Below, piece after piece: positions 24,370 to 32,456 of a DNA stretch of 64,000 nt; positions within the stretch are counted from its first letter, which is position 1, and the number at the start of each line of letters is the position of its first letter. Below the pieces are notes generated by a model. That model saw nothing but the letters and a program-made list of their open reading frames with translations, ran no database searches and had not been told where the DNA came from. The stretch covers positions 87,587 to 151,586 of the forward strand of contig CAZLBC010000003.1 in the NCBI GenBank assembly GCA_964557575.1, given 5' to 3'. Position numbers and translations under genes: made by a program. Source of the DNA: CAZLBC01 sp964557575. GTDB taxonomy: Bacteria; Planctomycetota; Phycisphaerae; SM23-33.

Positions 24370-26913
24370 ATGAAGAATCAGAAGCGCGGAAAAAACATCG
24401 CCCTCGCGGGGCTCGTGATCCAGTCCGCGATTACCGTGGTGGCGGCGATTGTCTGGAGAATGTCCGGTTCGCATGCCGCCCTGTCCGCGATATGGCTCCT
24501 GCTCGGCGGTGTGCCGGTCTGGCTGTTTACCGCCGTTTTTTTCTATGCCCGGCAGCTTCAGCGCATTGAGGAAATCGAGATTCGGGAGCTGGCGGATTCG
24601 GCCGCGGCCGACGGCATTTTCAGCGGTGAAGACGCCGGCCAGTTGACACCGGCCCGGAAGCGGGTGGCATTCATGCGCAGCTGGCTGATGCCCGGTTTAT
24701 CCGTCGTGATGGCGGGGTACCACGTCACTATGGCGGCACTGGTTATCAACGAACTCAGGGCATATGAAAACGGCGGGGAACGGTCCGGCGTGGCGGCGGC
24801 CGCAGCCTTTCTTGCTATGTGCATGTTCGCCTCGTTTCTCCTGAGCCGGTATGCGACGGGGCTGTCGCGCGGGGCCGACTGGCTGCCGCTCCGGGCCGTC
24901 GGCGGCTACCTGTTGTTGAGTTCGACGGCGCTGGCCGCGATGATTCTCGGGCTGGTGTTCGACTCGGTGGAGGGATTCGCGCCCGACCTGATCCTCGCCT
25001 GGATCTTTCCCGCGGTTCAGGCGATTCTCGGCTTCGAACTCGTCATAAATTTTATACTCGAACTCTACCGCCCCCGTGTGGGAACAGATGAACCGGCGCC
25101 GTGTTACGAGAGCCGGCTGCTCAATCTTGCCGCCCAACCGTCCCGCATCGGGCACTCCATAGCGGATACCCTCAATTATCAATTCGGCTTCGAGGTATCG
25201 AGCACCTGGTTTTACCGGCTGTTGAGCAAGGTCATGATGCCGCTGCTCGGGGGGGGCGTCATGCTCATGTTCGCCATGTCCGGCGTCGTGACCGTTCGTC
25301 CGGGCCGGCGCGGCGTCTTGAAACGATGGGGCAGACTTGTCCACGGATCGGCCGTCCTGGAGCCGGGGCTTCACTTCAAGTGGCCGTGGCCGGTGGATAC
25401 GGTGGAGAAGTACCGCATGAACACCGTTCACGAGACGGTCATCGGCATGGGCGGGGGGCAGAAGGTTTCCCGGGGCAGAGACGGCCGGGTGGTCAACATG
25501 TGGTCCGTGGAACACGGGTATCGCGGACAGAAGGAACTGGATTTTCTGATTGGGGCACCGCCGGGAGGCGGCGAGGACGGCCGGCGAACGGATACCGGCG
25601 AGAGCGGGGCCGTCGAGGCGAGTACGGACGTCCAGATTATCAAACTGGTCATCTCGATGCAGTACCGGGTTCGGGACGTGCTTGCATTCAATTACACGGT
25701 TGACAAACCGCACGAGCTGGTGGAACTGACGGCACGGCAGGAAATGATCCGCTACTGCGCTTCGGCCACACTGACCGAACAGCTCTCCGCGGCCGGCAAC
25801 CGGCCGCAGGCCATCATGTCCACCGGGCGGCAGGATGCCGCGGACGAACTGCAACGTCGCATTCAGAAGCGGCTGGATGAGTTAGGACTCGGCGCCGAGG
25901 TTGTCTACATCGGCATCATTTCGGCCCATCCGCCCGCCCCGGTCGTTCCCGCGTTCGAGGATGTCCTTACGGCCGAGCGCGAGCAGGACATCGAACGGTA
26001 CCGCGCGGAGGGCGAGGCGGCGTCCATCCTCGCCGGCGCGGCGGGCGATTTGAAAACCGCGTACCTGCTGCAGATTGCCGTTGAACGCCGCGATATAATG
26101 CGGGACCTTCTCCATGCGGGGCCGGGGTCTGCCGCATTCTCGCGGATTCTCGCCGGGTTCGGAGAGCGGATCGACGGCAGTATCGGCGACCTGCGCGAGC
26201 GTCTTCGCCGGGACTTGCAGCTCGCCGGTCGGGAGCGGCGGCGCGGCGAGATAGACGCGCTGTGTTCGTCGCTCCGGGAGGCCGCCCGCGGGGGAGACCC
26301 GGAGAAGGTGCAGGATAGTACGGACAGGCTGGGCGAGGAGTTGCGCACTGAAACAATTCTCGGCTACCGGGGATATGCGCGCCAGCGCATTGAAGAACTC
26401 TTCGCCGTCCTGAAAGGGAACATGGATGCTGCCGCACTCGGCCGTATCCGTGATTCACTGCGGTCGGCGGCACTCCCGGCGTCGATCGACGAAGGCGATT
26501 ACAAGGTGACGCTCCTGGCCCGATACGTGGAACTCCGCGATGAACTGGCGGCGGCAGCCGCATCACCGAAGACAGTTGCCTTCGCCGAAAAGATAGCGGC
26601 CGCCGGCGTTGAAATTGAAAAGCGGCTGGACCTGGCCCAGGGGGAGGCGGCCAGGATGCTGGCCGAGGCGCGGGCAGCGAACTGGACCCTGCGGCTGCGG
26701 GGTGAGGCCGACATCGCCACCGCCCGCCGGGCCGTGTTGCCCTACCGGGCCTGCCCCGCCGTCTATCGCTTTGACCGGTACGCCGATGTTCTCGAGGAAC
26801 ACCTCCCGGATATTCAGAAATACGTGCTCGGGGTTGATCCCGAGAATATTGAAATCAGGCTGAACCTGCAGAAGGAAGGCGAAATACTCAGCGGATTCGG
26901 CGGCGACGGGTAA
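24370..26913 (+). CDS. Polytopic SPFH/band-7 (HflK-like) protein
   Basis: About 847 aa from the ATG at 24370, five bases after GGAG. Six hydrophobic segments fill residues 1-230; a seventh (about 287-307, GGGVMLMFAMSGVVTV) leads directly into the SPFH domain: VRPGRRGVLKRWGRL, LEPGLHFKWPWPVDTVEKYR, then IKLVISMQYRVRDVLAF. A long charged, helical C-terminal half (from about 540; RYRAEGEAASILAGAA) is likely coiled coil. HflK and HflC normally have a single membrane helix, so the polytopic head is unusual. First gene of a six-gene operon; the next SPFH gene is 49 bp on. No FtsH is encoded nearby. Confidence 0.82.
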   Translation: MKNQKRGKNIALAGLVIQSAITVVAAIVWRMSGSHAALSAIWLLLGGVPVWLFTAVFFYARQLQRIEEIEIRELADSAAADGIFSGEDAGQLTPARKRVAFMRSWLMPGLSVVMAGYHVTMAALVINELRAYENGGERSGVAAAAAFLAMCMFASFLLSRYATGLSRGADWLPLRAVGGYLLLSSTALAAMILGLVFDSVEGFAPDLILAWIFPAVQAILGFELVINFILELYRPRVGTDEPAPCYESRLLNLAAQPSRIGHSIADTLNYQFGFEVSSTWFYRLLSKVMMPLLGGGVMLMFAMSGVVTVRPGRRGVLKRWGRLVHGSAVLEPGLHFKWPWPVDTVEKYRMNTVHETVIGMGGGQKVSRGRDGRVVNMWSVEHGYRGQKELDFLIGAPPGGGEDGRRTDTGESGAVEASTDVQIIKLVISMQYRVRDVLAFNYTVDKPHELVELTARQEMIRYCASATLTEQLSAAGNRPQAIMSTGRQDAADELQRRIQKRLDELGLGAEVVYIGIISAHPPAPVVPAFEDVLTAEREQDIERYRAEGEAASILAGAAGDLKTAYLLQIAVERRDIMRDLLHAGPGSAAFSRILAGFGERIDGSIGDLRERLRRDLQLAGRERRRGEIDALCSSLREAARGGDPEKVQDSTDRLGEELRTETILGYRGYARQRIEELFAVLKGNMDAAALGRIRDSLRSAALPASIDEGDYKVTLLARYVELRDELAAAAASPKTVAFAEKIAAAGVEIEKRLDLAQGEAARMLAEARAANWTLRLRGEADIATARRAVLPYRACPAVYRFDRYADVLEEHLPDIQKYVLGVDPENIEIRLNLQKEGEILSGFGGDG

Positions 26914-26962
26914 ATCGCTGCCGCGCCCGGTTTTCTGTTGTTCACAATCGAGGAAGGCAAGT

Positions 26963-27925
26963 ATGAATTACGGAAAAAAAATGATGATGGTCCTCGTGGC
27001 GGCCGTGCTCCTCCTGCTGCTGGTGTATACCTGCACCTTCACGGTCGACGGCACCAGGGATCTCTGCGTGGTCACCACGTTCGACAGCATATCCCGCGTG
27101 ATCGACGGCGCCGACGACCCGGGACTCAAGTTCAAGTGGCTGTATCCGGTGCAGCGGCTCTACCGCTACGATTTTCGCGAGCAGGTCCTCGAGACGTCTC
27201 TCGATCAGCTCACGATCGCCGAGGAGTATAACATCACCGCGAAGGTGTTCTGCACCTGGAAGATCGAGGATGTTGAAAAATTTCATCGCAGCAAGGAAAG
27301 CGGCGAATCAGCCGAGGAGATCATCGAGGGCATCCGTTCGCAGCTCACCAGCGACATGAAGAGCGTCATGGGTCGGCGATCGATGACTGAGCTGGTGAAC
27401 AACGATCCCGGCAGGATGAAGATCGAGGAAATAGAGGGCCGGATCCGAACGCGGCTGGATGCGTCGGTCCGGGAGGATTACGGCATACGGGTGACCTCGC
27501 TCGGTATTCACTCCCTGGCGCTTCCCGAATCGATTTCAAAAAGCGTCATCGACGCGATGATCGAGGCCCGTAAGGACGAGGCGGCCCGGTATCGTTCTGA
27601 GGGCGCGGCGATGGCCACCGCCATCAAGAGCCGGGCGGAATCCGCGAAGAAGAAAATCATGGAACTCGCGCGTGCCCGGGCGGCGGAGATCAGGTCCCGG
27701 GGTGAGGAAGAGGCCGCGAAGTACTACGAGAAGTTCAAGGCGGACCCGGAATTCGCCGTCTTCCTGCGATCGCTGGAGACGCTGCGTAATTCGCTGAAGG
27801 ACCGGGTCGTCTTCGTCCTCGACTCGAATGTGCTGCCGGTGCTCAAGCGGTTGTGGGACGTCGACGCGGAAGGCAGTGCGCCGTCCGCCGGCCGTTCGAA
27901 GCCGGCCGGCAGTTCGCGGAAGTAA
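26963..27925 (+). CDS. SPFH/band-7 protein, HflC-like
   Basis: 320 aa. One N-terminal membrane helix (MMMVLVAAVLLLLLVYT) precedes the SPFH domain (CVVTTFDSISRVI, PGLKFKWLYPVQRLYRYDFR). The C-terminus has the HflC pattern: DYGIRVTSLGIHSLALPES, KDEAARYRSEGAAMA, and a DPEFAVFLRSLETLRNSL helix. HflC proteins oligomerise into membrane cages with HflK. It has GAGGAAGGC before the ATG. It lies between the other two SPFH genes, which suggests a hetero-oligomer. Confidence 0.87.
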   Translation: MNYGKKMMMVLVAAVLLLLLVYTCTFTVDGTRDLCVVTTFDSISRVIDGADDPGLKFKWLYPVQRLYRYDFREQVLETSLDQLTIAEEYNITAKVFCTWKIEDVEKFHRSKESGESAEEIIEGIRSQLTSDMKSVMGRRSMTELVNNDPGRMKIEEIEGRIRTRLDASVREDYGIRVTSLGIHSLALPESISKSVIDAMIEARKDEAARYRSEGAAMATAIKSRAESAKKKIMELARARAAEIRSRGEEEAAKYYEKFKADPEFAVFLRSLETLRNSLKDRVVFVLDSNVLPVLKRLWDVDAEGSAPSAGRSKPAGSSRK

Positions 27926-27958
27926 AACACCTGGTTTCCCGAACGGGAAGGATTGCAC

Positions 27959-29374
27959 ATGGCACACAGCGACGACAGCTTGAACGACGACCGGAACGGC
28001 GCCGCGGATATTTCCTCCGTGACTGGAGAGCCGCAGCACGGAACGAGCGGCGATGAGCCGCACGGCAAAAAAAACGACCCCGCCATGGAAGCCCTGTCCG
28101 AGGCGATGCGGCTCAGCTTTGTCCTGCTGAGGATACTGATGGTTCTGTTCGTGGCCTTGTTTCTGCTGACCGGCATCGATACCGTCGAAAGCGCGCAAAA
28201 GGGTATTGTCAAGGTCTTCGGCGTTCCCGTGCGGGTCGTCGGGCCGGGCATCGTCTTCAACTGGCCGTATCCGGCCGGAGAAGTGGAAAAGGTCGGTACT
28301 GAGGTCCGGACGCTGCCGGTGGACGATTTCTGGTTTGAGGTCAAGGAGGGTGACGCATCCAGGGACCTGTCCGAGATGGGATTCAGCGCCAAGGGGCTGC
28401 GGCCGGGATGGGACGGCTACATGCTGACCGGTGATCGGAATATAGTACACATGGAAATCGTGTGCCGGTACCGGATCGAAAATGCCTTGGCCTATGTCAG
28501 GCACGTGACTGATCCCGAGAAGGTTATGAGGACGGCGATCTGCGATGCCGTGGTGCAGGCCGCGGCGACGCGGCGCAGCGACGCCCTCCTTCGCGATCCG
28601 ACATCGTTTCAACTTGAAGTGAAGGAGCGGGTACAGAAACGGCTCGACCGCCTCATGGATACCGAGACGGGGCATCACGGCATCAGGATCGGTGAAATAC
28701 AGGTTGAGAGGAAGACGTGGCCCCTGGCGGCGTTCGACGCCTACGAGGAGGCGCAGAAGGCCGAGGCGAAAAAGAGAGGTGCCGTCGACAAGGCCAAGAG
28801 CGAGGCGCGGGGCATGACCGGCGTCGTCGGCGAAACCGCCTTCATCACCCTGGTCGGTGAGCCGTGGAAATCGCCGGTTGTTGTATACGAACGTACAACG
28901 GAACCGCTCGATGATCCGCGGAAATCCGTGGTATCACTTGTGCCGGGACGGGATGCCGCGGCCGACGGCATTCGTCCGTATAACCTGCTGGGCCGTATCG
29001 AAACGGCTGAGAAGGACGGGAGAAACGATGAGGCCGCGGCTCTCCGGGCGGCGGCTGAAGCGCTGCTGGACGGGTACCTGGTGAGCGGGGATGTTCGGGC
29101 CGCGATCGAAAACGCCGAGGCGGAGCGGAAAAAAATCGTACAGCGGGCCAAGGCGCGCAGCATACTGTTTACCCGGCTGCAGTCCGCTGCGAGCGGGGGG
29201 GGCAGTGCTGCGCTGAAGGACAAGCTCTGGTTGGACCTTATGGATGAGGTCATGTCGGATGGTTTTGAAAAGAAATTCATTTTGCACCGGGGTTCGAAAG
29301 TCCTCTATATCTCGGAGGATCCCGATGTGAGCAGGGAAATACGAGAGGCGCGGAGAAAACGCGATACGGACTGA
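27959..29374 (+). CDS. SPFH/band-7 protein, HflK-like
   Basis: 471 aa from the ATG at 27959 with GGAAGG 7 nt upstream (an in-frame TTG at 27953 is less likely). A polar N-terminal tail of about 55 residues comes before one membrane helix (LLRILMVLFVALFLLTG) and the SPFH domain (SAQKGIVKVFGVPVRVVGPG, FNWPYPAGEVEKVG, VHMEIVCRYRIENALAYV). The C-terminal half is charged and helical. This is the HflK arrangement (N-terminal tail, one helix, SPFH). Third SPFH paralogue in the operon, 21 bp before the ABC ATPase gene. Confidence 0.87.
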   Translation: MAHSDDSLNDDRNGAADISSVTGEPQHGTSGDEPHGKKNDPAMEALSEAMRLSFVLLRILMVLFVALFLLTGIDTVESAQKGIVKVFGVPVRVVGPGIVFNWPYPAGEVEKVGTEVRTLPVDDFWFEVKEGDASRDLSEMGFSAKGLRPGWDGYMLTGDRNIVHMEIVCRYRIENALAYVRHVTDPEKVMRTAICDAVVQAAATRRSDALLRDPTSFQLEVKERVQKRLDRLMDTETGHHGIRIGEIQVERKTWPLAAFDAYEEAQKAEAKKRGAVDKAKSEARGMTGVVGETAFITLVGEPWKSPVVVYERTTEPLDDPRKSVVSLVPGRDAAADGIRPYNLLGRIETAEKDGRNDEAAALRAAAEALLDGYLVSGDVRAAIENAEAERKKIVQRAKARSILFTRLQSAASGGGSAALKDKLWLDLMDEVMSDGFEKKFILHRGSKVLYISEDPDVSREIREARRKRDTD

Positions 29375-29395
29375 TGTCCCTGTGCTGGAGACGGT

Positions 29396-30664
29396 ATGGC
29401 TGATACAGACGGAAGCGTCGTTGTCACCGCCGGATTGACAAAACATTTTCGCGATTTCTGGTTGCGGGAAAAGGTCGCGGCGGTTGAGGATCTTGATGTG
29501 CAGATCGGTCCCCGGGAAATATACGGGTTGCTGGGTCCCAACGGTTCGGGAAAAACGACCACGCTGAAAATGATACTGTCCCTGCTGTTTCCCACCCGCG
29601 GCAGGATAGCGGTGTTCGGCGGGGATCCCGCGTCGCGCGAGGTGAAATCCCGGATCGGTTACCTGCCGGAAGATTCCCACTTTTACTCGTTTCTCGACGC
29701 CCGGGAAACGCTTGATTACTATGGAAAACTGTTCGGTCTTTCCCGGCGCATACGGCGAAGGCGCATCGATACGCTGCTGGAGATGGTCGGCCTTTCCGGT
29801 GCCGCCTATCGGCGGGTCGGTGAATACTCCAAGGGCATGAAGCGGCGGATTGGTCTGGCGCAGGCCCTGATTAACGATCCGGACCTGGTTATACTCGACG
29901 AGCCGACGGCAGGCCTCGATCCCATGGGCACCCGCATGTTCAAGGATCTTCTTGGCTCCCTGGCCGACCGGGGCAAGACCGTGATACTGTCGAGCCATCT
30001 CCTCGCGGATGTTGAGGACGTGTGTGATCGTATCTGCATCCTTTACGGCGGCAGAAAACAGGTGGAGGGGAAGACCGAACAACTCCTGTCGCGCGGGGGG
30101 TGCACCCAGATCGTTACGGATGCGCTTGACGAAGAAACTCTTGCACGCCTCACGCGGTTTCTCGATGGCAGCGGCGCCGCCCTCCACACGGTTTCTGCCC
30201 CCCGAGACCGCCTGGAATCCCTGTTTCTCCGCGTCGTGGAAGAGGCCGGGAGCCGCAGCGTGCCGACAGGAGGGGCCGGCGGCGGCGGGGTCGTGGCCGG
30301 TTTTCTCCGCGGTGAAGAGGAGGGTGACGAACTGATTGAGAGTCTCGTGACGAAGAGCGCCGGAGAATCCGACGCCGGCGACGATGCGGTGGATCTCGGC
30401 CGGGCGGACGACGGAGGAGACGCGGAGACATCCCGGGACGGTGCGGACGAATCAGTGATTTCCGCGCTGACCGGGGTGGGTGCCGAACGGTCGCAGACCG
30501 ATGGTGCGCCTGCGGATGATACGCGCGCTGCCGACCGAAACGATGATGCCCAAACGGAAACATCCGCCGGATCGGCCGACGCGTCCGGCGGCGATGCCGA
30601 CGAGGCATTCATTCGCGGTCTGATCAGGCGCAGAGAGAATAAGGAAGGGGAGGCGGACAGTTGA
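29396..30664 (+). CDS. ABC transporter ATP-binding protein with acidic C-terminal tail
   Basis: 422 aa. The first 300 residues are a standard ATPase domain: Walker A GPNGSGKTTTLK, Q-loop region GYLPEDSHFY, signature YSKGMKRRIGLAQAL, Walker B LVILDEPTAGLDP and a downstream switch His (SSHLLADVEDVCDR). This is the type that pairs with ABC-2 permeases. From about residue 305 the protein becomes an acidic, Asp/Glu/Ala/Ser-rich tail of some 115 residues. It holds three similar short hydrophobic motifs: DELIESL (311), DESVISAL (351) and DEAFIRGL (402). Such a tail is unusual in this family. It overlaps the permease start by 4 bp. Confidence 0.9.
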   Translation: MADTDGSVVVTAGLTKHFRDFWLREKVAAVEDLDVQIGPREIYGLLGPNGSGKTTTLKMILSLLFPTRGRIAVFGGDPASREVKSRIGYLPEDSHFYSFLDARETLDYYGKLFGLSRRIRRRRIDTLLEMVGLSGAAYRRVGEYSKGMKRRIGLAQALINDPDLVILDEPTAGLDPMGTRMFKDLLGSLADRGKTVILSSHLLADVEDVCDRICILYGGRKQVEGKTEQLLSRGGCTQIVTDALDEETLARLTRFLDGSGAALHTVSAPRDRLESLFLRVVEEAGSRSVPTGGAGGGGVVAGFLRGEEEGDELIESLVTKSAGESDAGDDAVDLGRADDGGDAETSRDGADESVISALTGVGAERSQTDGAPADDTRAADRNDDAQTETSAGSADASGGDADEAFIRGLIRRRENKEGEADS

Positions 30665-32451
30665 CGGTGACGGGGCATTCCGCCGGAAGGATTCAGGCTG
30701 TCCTTGCACACACGTTCTCTCAGTGTGTTCGCAAGCGGTCGGTGATCTTCTTTATCATCGTTACCGCCGGATTGCTGGCGGTTATGCCGGCATACCTCGA
30801 GGGCGACGGCAGCCTGTCGGGAAAAATCAGGTCGTTTTTGCATTACGGCTTTGTCCTGTGCGGGGCCCTGCTCAGCCTGCTTTCGGTCCTGGTCACCGCG
30901 CAGCTCGTCGCGGATGATATGCGCAGCCGCCGCATCTACACGCTGGCGGTCAAGCCGCTCGGGCGATGGGAATACATCGTTGCGCGCTACCTCGGCGTCC
31001 TCTGCTTCAATCTTCTGCTGCTCGTCTGCGCATCGGCGGCGATATACTTTTTCGCCGCCCGGCTGCAATCCTCGGAAGAACTGAACCCCGCCGACCGGCA
31101 GGAAGTGGAAACGGAGATATTCACCGCGCGGGGCAGGATAACACCCGAGGAGATCGACCTTGCCGTCGCGCTTCGTGACAGAATTGACGAGATGAAGGAC
31201 GGGGGCGCATATCAAAGCGCCGTCAGGGATATTATGCGGCGATCGGGGATGTCGTTCGACGAAGCGCGGGCGGTCGTGCATGAAAATCAACTCAAGGAGA
31301 TTCGCAGCAGGTATTCCACGGTGCCGCCGCACGGCAGTCTGACCTGGGAATTCACCGAGCTGGTCTTCCCTGATACGGAGGTATTGAAGCGGCGGTGCGC
31401 ATTTATCGATAAACGCACCGTCACTGTCGGCAACGGTCGCAGCGTATGGCTCGTCCTGCTGTCGGGCGAGCGTGATTTTCTCGGACACATGATGGAACGG
31501 GAGCCGGTGCTGCTGGAAGGACGCCAGGCCCTGGTCAGGGATGTCGGCAGGGACAGGTTCACCGTGGCTGTTCCCGCGACTGACGGCACCCGCCCGCTGA
31601 TGGATGAACTGATCGAGGGCAGCGAGCCGACGGTGGAGATCCGGCCCATCATGCATTTGGAATACCGTGCGACGCCCTTGGAAAGCCGGTCCGGCGATGC
31701 GTTGAGCAGTCCGCAGGAGATATATCGGCGGATAGATATCCTGCGGCCCGACGATTCGATCATGTGCGTCTGTCTCGGATGGGATCCCTGCCGGGGAAGC
31801 GAGACGGTTCATTTTCCCGTTGAGCAACTGCCGGCCGGTTCGACACTGCGGGTCAGGTACCGGAACGTCCCCGCCACCCGGCACCAGCGGCCCGTGACGT
31901 TGAAAATACCGCGCGAGTCGGTATCACTTATGTACCGGGCATCGAGTTTCGAGAATAATTTCCTCCGTGTCGTGTTGCTGTGGAGCCTGCGGGTGGCACT
32001 GCTGACGGGACTCGGAGTTCTGCTGGGGGCTGCATTTTCGTTTCCCGTTGCCGCGTTTGTCGGGGTATCACTGCTCGTGATATCCTGGATGGCCATGTGG
32101 CTGTTCGAGCAGCCCGGCATGGAACTGACTGATTTTCGGATAAAGGCCAATTGGCCGGGGATTGTCGGGTTGGCGGTATTTATCGGTATATGTGTACTGA
32201 TTAAACGCTTTATTCTTATCAAGATGAAAACGATCGGTCTTCTGGCGGCTATTCCAATAATGCTGCTGATCATAGCGGGTTTTCCGGGTTTCGTGCGGAC
32301 GTATGCCGCCTCCCGCCTGGTGGAAGGCACACTGCTTCCCGGTCCGGAGATCACCGGGGCCCTGACCTGGGTTCTGTTCGGTACGGTCGTCTACGTGGTC
32401 CTGGCGTGCGCGATATTTCAATTCCGCGAACTTGCCGCCCGGGAGGATTGA
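30661..32451 (+). CDS. ABC-2 type permease with large extracytoplasmic insert
   Basis: 596 aa. The start codon would be TTG at 30661, overlapping the ATPase stop (TTGA); GTG at 30667 is an alternative. Membrane helices occur near residues 20-42, 60-85 and 112-135. A soluble segment of about 280-300 residues follows (ITPEEIDLAVALRDRIDEMK, SFEN just before the next helix), and at least five more helices from about 430 to the end. Standard ABC-2 permeases have only a short loop there. Paired with the ATPase at 29396; the soluble part would face the periplasm and could contact the SPFH cage or the exported product of the next gene. Confidence 0.83.
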   Translation: MTVTGHSAGRIQAVLAHTFSQCVRKRSVIFFIIVTAGLLAVMPAYLEGDGSLSGKIRSFLHYGFVLCGALLSLLSVLVTAQLVADDMRSRRIYTLAVKPLGRWEYIVARYLGVLCFNLLLLVCASAAIYFFAARLQSSEELNPADRQEVETEIFTARGRITPEEIDLAVALRDRIDEMKDGGAYQSAVRDIMRRSGMSFDEARAVVHENQLKEIRSRYSTVPPHGSLTWEFTELVFPDTEVLKRRCAFIDKRTVTVGNGRSVWLVLLSGERDFLGHMMEREPVLLEGRQALVRDVGRDRFTVAVPATDGTRPLMDELIEGSEPTVEIRPIMHLEYRATPLESRSGDALSSPQEIYRRIDILRPDDSIMCVCLGWDPCRGSETVHFPVEQLPAGSTLRVRYRNVPATRHQRPVTLKIPRESVSLMYRASSFENNFLRVVLLWSLRVALLTGLGVLLGAAFSFPVAAFVGVSLLVISWMAMWLFEQPGMELTDFRIKANWPGIVGLAVFIGICVLIKRFILIKMKTIGLLAAIPIMLLIIAGFPGFVRTYAASRLVEGTLLPGPEITGALTWVLFGTVVYVVLACAIFQFRELAARED

Positions 32452-32456
32452 CGAAC

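Noticed and set aside
22694..24373. 559-codon plus-strand open frame opposite the ABC-2 permease
   Set aside because: The sequence is Gly/Asp/Gln/Arg-rich and without hydrophobic segments, as expected of the complement of a membrane protein gene; the minus-strand permease is clear.
24370..29374. Calling the SPFH genes hflK/hflC of an FtsH complex
   Set aside because: There are three paralogues, one polytopic, linked to ABC transporter genes, and no ftsH is nearby; the symbols would suggest an unproven role.
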